NCBI GenBank assembly: GCA_049511415.1
Contig: JBEKYC010000069.1
Span: 1 to 37,019 of the forward strand
From: Bog-159 sp049511415
Lineage (GTDB): Bacteria > Acidobacteriota > Terriglobia > Bryobacterales > Bryobacteraceae
Length of the DNA stretch: 37,019 bases
Direction of reading: 5' to 3'
Shown here: one piece after another, positions 1 to 7,061 of the stretch
How the letters are laid out: every line of letters starts with the position of its first letter
How positions within the stretch are numbered: the first letter of the stretch is position 1
Position numbers and translations under genes: made by a program
The notes under the pieces: generated by a model
Database searches by the model: none
What the model was told of the DNA's origin: nothing
What the model saw: the letters and a program-made list of their open reading frames with translations, nothing else

Positions 1-16
1 GCATAGGCTGTGTTAA

Positions 17-283
17 TGCCCAGCGCTCGCAACGGGCGTAAAGGAGGTTCGCTCATTCCTGGAGAAGCTGTGTCACCTTTCAAGGCGAGCGCCGGTCCCG
101 GGGAGCGAGGCCGAGGAGCATCACGATGCGTTCATTATCTGGGGCCGATGGATGGAGGACAGAACGATCGTTGCTCCGTTTAGCGTGGTGCATGTCGATG
201 CGCACTCCGATCTGAGCTCGGGTTTGAACCGAAGCGCCACCTTCATCGAAACGGAGTTGCTCGGACTGCCGGTTGAACAACGC
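17..283 (+). pseudogene. UPF0489-family fragment, 5' and 3' truncated
   Basis: The frame through position 152 reads EEHHDAFIIW, then HVDAHSDLSSG, the hallmark N-terminal block of UPF0489 (an acidic/His-rich segment, a Trp, then H-x-D-x-H-x-D). A TAA at 14-16 lies in frame upstream, and no ATG, GTG or TTG occurs before the ATG at 152, which is already inside the conserved block. After about residue LPVEQR the frame runs on only as a shadow of the DUF3800 gene. The rest of the usual domain is absent. I read it as a decayed, deletion-fused remnant. A functional short protein starting at 152 is unlikely because it would lose the EEHH block. UPF0489 has no settled function; the motif resembles metal-dependent deacetylase/arginase-type hydrolases. 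Confidence 0.6.
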
Positions 284-356
284 CGGCCTGAATGTGTTTC
301 TAAGCGCGCAGCCCGTTCAAAAGCCGGGCCGCTTTTCGCTATGGTACGTTCTTGGA

Positions 357-1091
357 ATGACGGGCTGCTACATCAACGAGAGCGGAACCGACAGCGATCT
401 TCCTATCGCAGTAGTTGCCGGATTGCTCCTGGACGCCAAGGGCTTCTTCTGGCTTGGCCAGGAATGGAAGAAAATCCTCGGCCAGCACCATATCCCCGGT
501 CCCATTCACATGCGGGAGTTCGGACCGCACGGGCGTTTTAAGGATCTGACTCATGACGCGCGCCGGGCGCTGTTCGCTGATTTGGTCAAGGCCATAGACG
601 GCAACAAGCTTATGAGCGTCGCTGGCACTCTGACTGCGGCCCAATACCGCCAGACGTTCAAGGGCATCACCAAATTGAGTATGTATGCCGCTTGCTTCTG
701 CAATGTGGCCATGGCCTGCGGTGTCGGTCTGGACAAATATGGCCAGCATCGTTGGCCACTGTCATTCACGCTCGACGATGGCAACTCCTACAAACAGCAG
801 GTTATCGAGAGCAAGCCGGTCATCCTCAAAGCGTTTCCGCGAGTCTCAAAAATCTGCTTCGAGTCTGACGACAACCTAACCGTCCTTCAGGCCGCCGATG
901 TTTTGTCCTGGGCAGTTAGGCGCTGCTCGAGTGCCACGCTCACGCATGGGTTCGAACCGCTAGAGGATCTTTTCGACCAGCATCATTTGAAAGTGGAATA
1001 CAAGGAAGAATGGATGCAGGGCGTGGCCGAGAGGATCAAAGCTGCGGAGTCTGAGGACAACCCACCTGGACAATCTCAACAGGATTGTTAA
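357..1091 (+). CDS. DUF3800 domain protein
   Basis: About 244 residues from the ATG at 357. The ORF is open from a TTG at 273, but the family normally begins a few residues before the YxDESG motif, which here reads CYINESG directly after this ATG. The usual Asp is Asn, a change in a putative catalytic acidic residue. The C-terminal LQAADVLSWAVRR block matches the family's LQxADxxA signature, and the acidic residues of FTLDDGN lie between them. DUF3800 proteins have an RNase H-like fold, are often found on mobile or defence islands, and their substrate is unknown. No good ribosome-binding site is seen. The position beside a tRNA gene and att-like repeats suggests cargo of an integrated element. 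Confidence 0.75.
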   Translation: MTGCYINESGTDSDLPIAVVAGLLLDAKGFFWLGQEWKKILGQHHIPGPIHMREFGPHGRFKDLTHDARRALFADLVKAIDGNKLMSVAGTLTAAQYRQTFKGITKLSMYAACFCNVAMACGVGLDKYGQHRWPLSFTLDDGNSYKQQVIESKPVILKAFPRVSKICFESDDNLTVLQAADVLSWAVRRCSSATLTHGFEPLEDLFDQHHLKVEYKEEWMQGVAERIKAAESEDNPPGQSQQDC

Positions 1092-1199
1092 GCCTACCTT
1101 GGCGGGATAGAGTAGATCGTCTCAGCATGATGCATCGAAAAACAGTTTTCCCCTGCGGCGGCTCAAGGGGAGCGCTCATCACACTCAGGTCGGCCGACT

Positions 1200-1241
1200 G
1201 GAGTCCAAATTTCCGCCGTTTTTGGACTCCAAATGGACTCC
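1200..1241. repeat. GGACTCCA inverted/direct repeat cluster
   Basis: GGAGTCCAAA at 1200-1209 and TTTGGACTCC at 1221-1230 form a perfect 10-bp inverted repeat (11 bp with T1199/A1231) around an 11-nt spacer. A third unit TGGACTCC follows directly at 1234-1241. No U-run follows, so it is not a standard terminator. Two direct copies plus one inverted copy next to a tRNA-derived core resemble arm-type integrase binding sites; that reading is inference. Confidence 0.55.
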
Positions 1242-1245
1242 GCAT

Positions 1246-1272
1246 GACCTCTTCCGCGACGTGGAAGCGCGC
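1246..1272. repeat. Partial duplicate of tRNA-Ala anticodon arm (possible att core)
   Basis: GACCTCTTCC (1246-1255) and TGGAAGCGCGC (1262-1272) are identical to 1340-1349 and 1356-1366 inside tRNA-Ala. The six central bases differ (gcgacg versus atgcca), so 23 of 27 positions match at an offset of 94 bp. The conserved arms are the anticodon stem and its flanks; the variable centre is the anticodon loop. This geometry (inverted arms around a ~7-bp crossover) is what tyrosine recombinases using anticodon-loop att sites recognise. Because the crossover differs, it would not recombine with this tRNA today. Confidence 0.55.
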
Positions 1273-1311
1273 AAGCATTTTCGTAAGTCTATGTTTTATT
1301 GGGCTTTGCTT

Positions 1312-1387
1312 TGGTGGACCTGGTGAGATTCGAACTCACGACCTCTTCCATGCCATGGAAGCGCGCTCCCAACTGCGCCACAGGCCC
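1312..1387 (-). tRNA. tRNA-Ala(GGC)
   Basis: On the minus strand the acceptor GGGCCTG pairs with CAGGTCC, including the G3-U70 wobble that is the alanine identity element. The D stem is GCGC/GCGC, the anticodon stem CTTCC/GGAAG with loop ATGGCAT (anticodon GGC), and the T arm GTGAG-TTCGAAT-CTCAC. A is the discriminator base and CCA is encoded in the DNA. It reads GCC/GCU alanine codons. All four arms fold without mismatch, so it looks functional. It lies convergent with the DUF3800 gene, and a partial copy of its anticodon arm is found 94 bp away. Confidence 0.97.
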
Positions 1388-1426
1388 ACAGTGCGATACC
1401 GACCCAATATACCACGGCGCGGCGCG

Positions 1427-1457
1427 TTGACATGCCGCGCACGCGCTTGCCTACAAT
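1427..1457 (+). promoter_or_regulatory. Consensus sigma-70-type promoter of the DUF4292-ABC operon
   Basis: A perfect TTGACA (1427-1432) is followed after 19 nt by TACAAT (1452-1457). The expected start of transcription, about 7 nt on, falls on the second of two tandem ATG codons (1461 and 1464). The message would therefore be leaderless or nearly so; no ribosome-binding site can fit. The 19-nt spacer is slightly longer than optimal. Confidence 0.65.
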
Positions 1458-1460
1458 GGT

Positions 1461-2384
1461 ATGATGCCTCGCAGGCGCTCTCGTGCGCTGATTCTGCTGC
1501 TCTGCCTGTCCGTGCTGGAAGCTTCCGGATGCTTCGTCCGCAGACGGATCATTACCCGAAAAGGCGCCAACACCACGCCGGTTTTGCTTACGGCAGATAA
1601 ACAGACCCTGATCGACCGCATCGCCCGTCAATACCAAGCCATTCGCAGCTTTAACGCAACCCTGGACATGGTTCCGGCGTTAGGCAGTTCCGAAAAGAGC
1701 AAGATCACCGAATACAAAGATGTGCGGGGCTACATCCTGTTCCGAAAGCCGGCCGATATCCGCATCATCGGCCTCTACCCTGTGGTGCGAAACAAAGCCT
1801 TTGATATGGTGTCGGACGGCAAAAACTTCCGCTTGTATCTGCCTTCGCAAAACCGTTTCATTACCGGATCCAACGACCTCATCGCGCCCGCCAAGAACAA
1901 AATTGAGAACCTCCGGCCGCAACATTTTCTGGAGGCATTGATGGTCTCGCCGGTTCAGCCGGATGAAAAATCGGAGATTATGAATTACACCGACGAGGAC
2001 AACGCGGCTTATATTCTGCATCTGGTGCACCAGCAGCCGGACGGCACGCTGTTGCCTTCGCGAAGCATCTGGTTTAATCGTCTGAATCTGCATATGGCGC
2101 GCCAGTTTGTCTTCGATTCCGCGGGAAACATTCTCACCGACGCCCGTTACAGCGACTGGCAGAACTACGATGGCGTGCCGTTCCCCAAAACCATCGACAT
2201 TGAGCGGCCGCAGGACGAATACGGGGTGATCCTTACGCTGGTGAAGATGGAAATCAACCGCGGCGTCTCCGACGATAAGTTCGTGCTGGAACAACCCGAA
2301 GGCAGCGTGCTCCAGGTGCTGGGCCAGACGCCGCCCGCTGCGCCGCCGCCTCCGCCCGCCAAGCCAAAAAAGAAGAAATCGTGA
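1461..2384 (+). CDS. DUF4292-like lipoprotein (LolA/LolB-fold candidate)
   Basis: 307 residues. A basic N-terminus and hydrophobic stretch end in ASGC (Cys24), an atypical lipobox, so the protein is probably lipid-anchored after signal peptidase II. The body is predicted all-beta, with segments such as GYILFRKPADIRIIGLYPVV and MVSDGKNFRLYLPSQNRFITG that fit the LolA/LolB/LppX-like DUF4292 group (lipid or lipoprotein carriers). The C-terminus is a Pro-rich then Lys-rich tail. Tandem ATGs at 1461 and 1464 are both possible starts. Its TGA overlaps the GTG start of the permease, so it is translationally coupled to an ABC exporter. Inference: it is the periplasmic or outer-membrane partner of that exporter. 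Confidence 0.7.
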   Translation: MMPRRRSRALILLLCLSVLEASGCFVRRRIITRKGANTTPVLLTADKQTLIDRIARQYQAIRSFNATLDMVPALGSSEKSKITEYKDVRGYILFRKPADIRIIGLYPVVRNKAFDMVSDGKNFRLYLPSQNRFITGSNDLIAPAKNKIENLRPQHFLEALMVSPVQPDEKSEIMNYTDEDNAAYILHLVHQQPDGTLLPSRSIWFNRLNLHMARQFVFDSAGNILTDARYSDWQNYDGVPFPKTIDIERPQDEYGVILTLVKMEINRGVSDDKFVLEQPEGSVLQVLGQTPPAAPPPPPAKPKKKKS

Positions 2385-3484
2385 CCATCAAGCTGGTAAT
2401 CGAGAACCTCAAACACAAGCCCATGCGCAGCCTGCTGAGCATGTTTCTGATCGCCGTGCCGGTGACGTTGATTCTGTGCCTGGTAGGCCTCAGCCGCGGC
2501 ATGTTGGAAGATTCCGCGCGGCGTGCGCGCGGCATCGGGGCGGACATCATGATTCGCCCGCCGAAGACATCCGTGCTGACTCTAAGCGGCGCGCCGGTAC
2601 CGGAAAAAATGGTCGTTTTCCTCGCGAAGCAACCGCACGTGAAGATGACTCTGGGCATGATGGTGCATCCCGTGTCCAGCGTCAGCTTCGTATCGGGAGT
2701 CGATCTGGATGCGTTCAACCGCATGAGCGGGGGCTTCAAGTATATCGCGGGCGGTCCTTTTCAAGGCCCCGACGACCTGATCGTCGACGAATACTACGCG
2801 CGACAGAACAAACTGCGGGCCGGCAACCATGTAACCGACATTCTGAACCATTCCTGGCGCGTTTGCGGAATTGTGGAAGGCGGCAAAATGGCGCACCTGG
2901 TGGTGCCCGTCCGCACCTTGCAGAACCTGACCGGGAACCCTGGCATGATCAGCCAGATGTTTGTGAAGGCCGATCAGCCCGGCAATGTACCAGTGGTGTT
3001 GGCGGACTTGAAGTCGCTGTTGCCGGATTACAACATCTACACCATGGAGGAATTCACCTCGCTGCTGACGGTGGAGAATGTGCAGGGCGGGGCCTTGAGC
3101 ACATTCATCGACGTGATGGTCGGCATTGGCGTGGTGATCGGATTCGCCGTCGTGCTGCTTTCCATGTATATGGCCGTTTTGCAGCGTACGCGCGAAATCG
3201 GCATCCTGAAAGCACTGGGCGCCTCGCGCTGGTTCATCCTGAAAGTCATCCTTGCCGAAGCCATCGTAATGGGGATAGGCGGCACAATCGTTGGGATCGG
3301 GCTGAGTTTTGCCGCGCGCGCGCTGATTCAGGCGCTCTATCCGGCCTCGCTGGCGCAGGCCATCGTGCCGGATTGGTGGCCCCGGGTTGCAGTCATCAGC
3401 TTGATCGGCGTGCTGTTGGGCGCGCTGTATCCCGGCTTGAATGCCGCATCGCAGGACGCCATCGAAGCCTTGGCCTATGAATAA
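2381..3484 (+). CDS. FtsX/MacB/LolC-type ABC transporter permease
   Basis: 367 residues, GTG start overlapping the TGA of the preceding lipoprotein gene (GTGA). One membrane segment lies near residues 17-37 and is followed by a large periplasmic MacB_PCD-like domain (about 40-240). Three further membrane helices (about 245-350) form the FtsX domain with the characteristic RTREIGILKALGAS coupling-helix motif. This is the classic type VII ABC mechanotransmission layout (MacB, LolCDE, FtsX). Such permeases do not transport through the membrane but move a periplasmic substrate, often a lipoprotein, lipid or peptide. The downstream ATPase overlaps by 8 nt. Its substrate cannot be read from sequence; the lipoprotein partner hints at lipid or lipoprotein transfer. 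Confidence 0.88.
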   Translation: MTIKLVIENLKHKPMRSLLSMFLIAVPVTLILCLVGLSRGMLEDSARRARGIGADIMIRPPKTSVLTLSGAPVPEKMVVFLAKQPHVKMTLGMMVHPVSSVSFVSGVDLDAFNRMSGGFKYIAGGPFQGPDDLIVDEYYARQNKLRAGNHVTDILNHSWRVCGIVEGGKMAHLVVPVRTLQNLTGNPGMISQMFVKADQPGNVPVVLADLKSLLPDYNIYTMEEFTSLLTVENVQGGALSTFIDVMVGIGVVIGFAVVLLSMYMAVLQRTREIGILKALGASRWFILKVILAEAIVMGIGGTIVGIGLSFAARALIQALYPASLAQAIVPDWWPRVAVISLIGVLLGALYPGLNAASQDAIEALAYE

Positions 3485-4151
3485 GCCGATCATCGAAGTT
3501 CGCGATCTGCGCAAGGTCTACCGGGTGGGACGAATGGAAGTGCCCGCGCTGCGCGGCGTGGACCTGGACGTGCCGGCGGGCGAGTTCCTAGCCATCATCG
3601 GACCATCCGGTTCCGGCAAGTCGACCCTGTTTCACATCATCGGCGGACTGACACCGGCCACCGGCGGCAGCGTGCGCATCGGCGGGCAGGATATCTCTTC
3701 ACTGACCGACGCAGGCCGCACGGAATTGCGCAAAACCAAGGTTGGTTTCGTGTTTCAGAAGTTCAACTTGCTGCCGAATCTGACGGCCGGCGATAACATC
3801 GCTATCGCGCGCTACATCGCGGGACAGGGAAGCGCGCCCGACCCCGAATTCGACGAAATTCTCAAACTGCTGGGCATTGCCGGCCGCCTCGGCCATAAAC
3901 CTGCCGCGCTATCCGGAGGCGAACAGCAGCGCGTCGCCATCGCCCGCGCCATCGTGAATCATCCGGCCATTCTGCTGGCGGATGAGCCGACCGGCAACCT
4001 GGATAGCGAGAATTCCAGCGCCGTGCTGGATGTGATGCGCGACCTGAATCAACGCCTGGGCCAGACCATTCTGATGATCACGCACAATCCGGAAGCCGCC
4101 GCGTTCGCGCACCGCACGGTGCGCATGCGGGACGGGCGGATCGCGGTGTAG
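3477..4151 (+). CDS. MacB/LolD-type ABC transporter ATPase
   Basis: 224 residues from the ATG at 3477, which sits inside the last codons of the permease. The ORF is open upstream, but residues from MNKPIIEVRDL onward match the family start. Walker A is GPSGSGKST (42-50), the Q-loop Gln is at 94, the signature LSGGEQQR starts at 145, Walker B ends in D169-E170, the D-loop is NLDS and the H-loop is in ITHNP. Everything needed for ATP hydrolysis is present. LolD/MacB-type ATPases power conformational pumping by FtsX-type permeases at the inner membrane. It is the last gene of the three-gene operon, and a convergent nuclease gene starts 10 bp later. Confidence 0.92.
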   Translation: MNKPIIEVRDLRKVYRVGRMEVPALRGVDLDVPAGEFLAIIGPSGSGKSTLFHIIGGLTPATGGSVRIGGQDISSLTDAGRTELRKTKVGFVFQKFNLLPNLTAGDNIAIARYIAGQGSAPDPEFDEILKLLGIAGRLGHKPAALSGGEQQRVAIARAIVNHPAILLADEPTGNLDSENSSAVLDVMRDLNQRLGQTILMITHNPEAAAFAHRTVRMRDGRIAV

Positions 4152-4161
4152 GTCAGCCGCT

Positions 4162-4701
4162 TCAGCCGAAGATTTCCGAAACCGGTAAACAGTTGGAGCC
4201 GAAGAGGCGCAGCGGGACGCATTCCGTTTCCGAAAACAGCAGAGGCTTGCCGTCCGGGGCGATCGTAGTGACAGTTCGCGCTTTGTCGTCAAGAATCCAA
4301 AAATCCAGGCAGCCGTTGGCGAGACACAATGACGCCCGCTCGCGCAACTCCGCCCAGGTGTTCGACTCTGATTTGACTTCGATGACCAGTTCAGGCGCTC
4401 CCCGCAGATTGTCGTTAGGATCGACGGCGTCCCACCGCTCACGAGAAACGAAAACCACGTCCGCTGCACGAAAATCGAACTGCGGAACCGCGCGGAAAGG
4501 CACTTCAAGTTCGACAATACCCAAATGCTCAGCTGTGGGCCGCAAAAGTTGCGTCAGCCGCACCTGCAACTTAAAGTGCCTCGATTTCGGTCGCGACATG
4601 GTGACCACCTCGCCGTGATGCAATTCATATTGATACGGGCTATCGTCCAGCGGGAGTTCCTGGAATTCAGCGGCGGTCATCAAAGCCGGCACAGTCGACA
4701 T
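4162..4701 (-). CDS. Uma2 family (DUF820) putative PD-(D/E)XK endonuclease
   Basis: 179 residues from the ATG at 4701 (a GTG at 4704 is an alternative); GAGG lies 6 nt before this ATG, and a TAAAAT -10-like hexamer is a little further upstream. The fold is recognised from FDFRAADVVFV (Asp of the nuclease core) and PELVIEVKSES (the E-x-K catalytic pair) plus the downstream LDFWILDDKARTVT strand. DUF820/Uma2 proteins are restriction-endonuclease-like, very numerous in cyanobacteria and acidobacteria, and mostly of unknown role. It stands alone, convergent with the ABC operon. Confidence 0.85.
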   Translation of the reverse strand: MSTVPALMTAAEFQELPLDDSPYQYELHHGEVVTMSRPKSRHFKLQVRLTQLLRPTAEHLGIVELEVPFRAVPQFDFRAADVVFVSRERWDAVDPNDNLRGAPELVIEVKSESNTWAELRERASLCLANGCLDFWILDDKARTVTTIAPDGKPLLFSETECVPLRLFGSNCLPVSEIFG

Positions 4702-4750
4702 CACAAACCTCGCATTTTATTATCGCAGGCGTAAGATACGAACATGCTGG

Positions 4751-4935
4751 GCGACGGGCGCAGCGATAGCCGGAGCCCGGGTGCAAGTGGAAAATCGAGG
4801 GGCGAGACGCGATTCTGAGAGAAATTGACGCAAACGGTAAAGGCCAGTTCCTCGCGCGGAGGCTGCTGCCAGGGCGCTACTGGTTAAGAATCTCGGCGAC
4901 GGCTTCAACCTGCATGATTGGCATATGACGATCAT
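4751..4935 (+). pseudogene. Decayed carboxypeptidase-regulatory-like domain fragment
   Basis: In frame from 4751 the DNA reads ATGAAIAGARVQVENRG, then after a frameshift near 4820 EIDANGKGQFLARRLLPGRYWLRISA, then after a second shift near 4915 DGFN. In this order the pieces reproduce the CarboxypepD_reg-like Ig fold (G-x-I-x-G-A-x-V, then D-x-x-G-x-F, L-x-P-G-x-Y, and A-x-G-F). That domain heads many acidobacterial TonB-dependent outer-membrane receptors. No start codon or intact frame remains, and the rest of any receptor is absent. It is a relic filling the gap between the Uma2 gene and the epimerase gene. Confidence 0.6.
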
Positions 4936-4996
4936 GCGCTCACTTAGCCCGATCCGACTGCGTGCCGCGCTCACCTTAGGCGCGTGAACTCCGGCG

Positions 4997-5851
4997 TCAG
5001 GCCGCTGCCGCCGCAGTCATGCCACGCCTGAGGAACTTCACTCCCTCAAACGCAATCGACTCCGGCGAAGGCGCAATATCCCGCCAGATCGACGCTGCGG
5101 CCGACAACTCTCCCAGCGCAAATCCGAAGCTTTCGATGGTCAGCCAACCATCGTAGTGGATATCCCGCAGCGCCTGGAAGACGCCGGTCCAGTCCACATG
5201 ACCGCTGCCCGGGATGCCACGGTCATTCTCACACGTGTGCACATGTTTCAAATGCCGGGCTACTGTGCGATACGCGGCGGCTACGTCTTTCTCTTCAATG
5301 TTGGCGTGAAAGGTGTCGAACAGGATGCCGACGTTCGGGTGGCCGATGGCATCGCACAACGCCACCGCATCCGCCGCGGTGTTCAGGAAGTAAGTCTCGA
5401 AACGGTTGAGCGGCTCCAGCGCGATGGTCACACCATAGTCCGCGAGCGTGGGTCCTACCGACTGATAGCAATCCACCGCGTACCTCCATTCCTCTTCGGT
5501 GCGCCGGCGCCCGGTGAACAGGCCAACAGGCGAATACAGAGGTCCGGCAATGATCTTGGCTCCCACTTCCGCCGCAGCCTTGGCGCAGTCCTGCAGGTGG
5601 ATGCGGGTCTTTGCGCGCACGGAAGCATCGCCGGAAATCACGTTCATGCCGCCGGTCAGGATCGAGCAGATGGTGCATTCGAGGCCGTTTTCGGCCAGTC
5701 CCCGGCGAATGTCCGCCGCCGCAAAGTGCGATGGGTCGAAGAGCGGCACTTCCACGCCGTCGAACCCCGCCGCCCGGATGGCCGGCAACAGAGCCAGATT
5801 TGACCGGTCGAAGTTGGCCGTCCAGATGAAAGTGTTGACGCCAAATTTCAT
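4997..5851 (-). CDS. D-tagatose/D-psicose 3-epimerase-family TIM-barrel sugar epimerase
   Basis: 284 residues. The metal ligands are E146 (in ALEPLNRFET), D179 (FDTFHANIEE), H205 (KHVHTCENDRG) and E240 (LTIESF). Their spacing (33, 26, 35) equals that of E152/D185/H211/E246 in Pseudomonas cichorii D-tagatose 3-epimerase, and the local motifs match. The family inverts C3 of free ketohexoses with Mn or Co; related members act on L-ribulose or other keto-sugars, so the exact substrate is open. The ATG overlaps the stop of the cupin gene by 4 nt (ATGA), so the two are translationally coupled. No signal peptide; cytoplasmic. It is the last gene of the minus-strand run. Confidence 0.85.
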   Translation of the reverse strand: MKFGVNTFIWTANFDRSNLALLPAIRAAGFDGVEVPLFDPSHFAAADIRRGLAENGLECTICSILTGGMNVISGDASVRAKTRIHLQDCAKAAAEVGAKIIAGPLYSPVGLFTGRRRTEEEWRYAVDCYQSVGPTLADYGVTIALEPLNRFETYFLNTAADAVALCDAIGHPNVGILFDTFHANIEEKDVAAAYRTVARHLKHVHTCENDRGIPGSGHVDWTGVFQALRDIHYDGWLTIESFGFALGELSAAASIWRDIAPSPESIAFEGVKFLRRGMTAAAAA

Positions 5852-7059
5852 TGGATGAGTCCCCGCGCATCCGGATTGCCGGGACCGAAGTGTTTCAGCA
5901 TGACCAGGTTCTCCTGATCGCTGCAGTTGCGTACCACCACACCGTTTTGTGCCGCGGCGGCGGTTACGAACAACTCGTCCTTGGTCATTTCGCCATAGCG
6001 GATCAGCGACGGCGTCTCCACCGTCATCTTGCCCACCGTGCCCCAGCCCTGCACCACGATCAACCCGTAGGCCGCGGCATCATGAATGACCGCGGAGCGG
6101 CCCGGCAAGACGGTAAGTTCTTTCGCCGAGTAATGCGGTGTCGAGTAACATACCCATTTCTCCGAGTAACCACACTCGGCCATCTCTTCCTCCGCGCGCA
6201 CGGGTTTGGGATGGAACAGGCGGTGCTTGGCGAACTCCGGATCCACGTTGGCATCCCAATCCAGCATGCCGATGATGTAATCCAGATCGTGGTGGTTTTC
6301 TTTCGGAACGTCTTTAACCAGCAGATCCCAAGGCACGGCGCGGCCTTCCACCATGGATTGGAACATGCCGAAGACATCCGAATTCACCTGCGGTTCATAA
6401 GTGACCAGCGACCCGGGCGCATGCAGAATACCGGCGTCGATCTGCCAGCCGGTGCCCGGCTGCAGGCGGTACGCCTTGGAGAGATACAGGATGCCGTTAT
6501 CCCCCTGGCTCCATCGCTCCAGGCACGCTCGCACATCGTCCGGCGTGGCGCCTGGTTCCAGGCCCATGAACGTGTAAGGAAAGTTGTTGTCCTTAAAATT
6601 GTATTGCGGCGGGAAATAGTAAGCTTCCGGCTTGCCCTTCTGTCCGACCTTCCGGGCGTGCTCCTCCATCTGGTGCATGTGATGCGGAATCGGCCCCAGA
6701 TTGTCGAAGAATTTGCAGAGCACGTTCCAGCCGCCGTACTGCGACATCACTTCGCCGCCCAGGATCTCGTCGCCGATCCTGGATACCGCGTCGCGCAGCA
6801 GCACGCGCTTGCCGTTGATTGCAATGTAACTGAGGCCTTCGTCCGCGGGCGTGCCGGGACCGTTGGCGGCCTGCGTGGTGGACGAGAACCAGCGCTCGTC
6901 GATGCCGCCGCGATGCGCGCCCAACGCGTAAAGATCGCGCGGATCGAGCTTCAGCCGGCCGCCGGGCATGAGGAAAGAACGTGGCACCCAACACGGGGCC
7001 AGTCTAAGGATGCCCTCGCCGGCTGCCAGGGCTTCCCGAACTAACGCGGTTTTTGACAT
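5848..7059 (-). CDS. Cupin-fold, class I mannose-6-phosphate isomerase-like protein
   Basis: 403 residues, cytoplasmic. A metal site is suggested by PHHMHQMEEH (H127, H129) and E145 in KPEAYYFPPQ, and by the later DAGILHAPGSLVTYEPQ with another His, the arrangement of ManA-like double cupins. A second cupin-like half (KELTVLPGRSAVIHDAAAYGLIVVQGWGTVG) is at the C-terminus. It does not look like classical ManA outside these motifs, so the substrate may be a non-phosphorylated sugar. It is 2 nt from the preceding PPC gene and overlaps the epimerase by 4 nt, which points to a shared sugar-isomerising pathway. Probably usually annotated as hypothetical or cupin. Confidence 0.65.
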   Translation of the reverse strand: MSKTALVREALAAGEGILRLAPCWVPRSFLMPGGRLKLDPRDLYALGAHRGGIDERWFSSTTQAANGPGTPADEGLSYIAINGKRVLLRDAVSRIGDEILGGEVMSQYGGWNVLCKFFDNLGPIPHHMHQMEEHARKVGQKGKPEAYYFPPQYNFKDNNFPYTFMGLEPGATPDDVRACLERWSQGDNGILYLSKAYRLQPGTGWQIDAGILHAPGSLVTYEPQVNSDVFGMFQSMVEGRAVPWDLLVKDVPKENHHDLDYIIGMLDWDANVDPEFAKHRLFHPKPVRAEEEMAECGYSEKWVCYSTPHYSAKELTVLPGRSAVIHDAAAYGLIVVQGWGTVGKMTVETPSLIRYGEMTKDELFVTAAAAQNGVVVRNCSDQENLVMLKHFGPGNPDARGLIQ

Positions 7060-7061
7060 GG

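Noticed and set aside
1085..1600. A 171-codon plus-strand frame through the tRNA
   Set aside because: It crosses the complete tRNA-Ala gene and the promoter, so it cannot be a gene.
2476..3514. Long alternative frames on both strands across the permease gene
   Set aside because: No motifs, and the permease frame has FtsX helices and overlaps its neighbours in frame.
4720..4974. An 84-codon minus-strand frame in the gap before the epimerase
   Set aside because: Overlaps the plus-strand CarboxypepD_reg relic, Arg/Ser-rich, no start site or motif.
5851..7044. A 397-codon plus-strand frame opposite the cupin gene
   Set aside because: His/Arg-rich composition typical of an antisense shadow; the cupin on the minus strand has conserved metal motifs and operon context.
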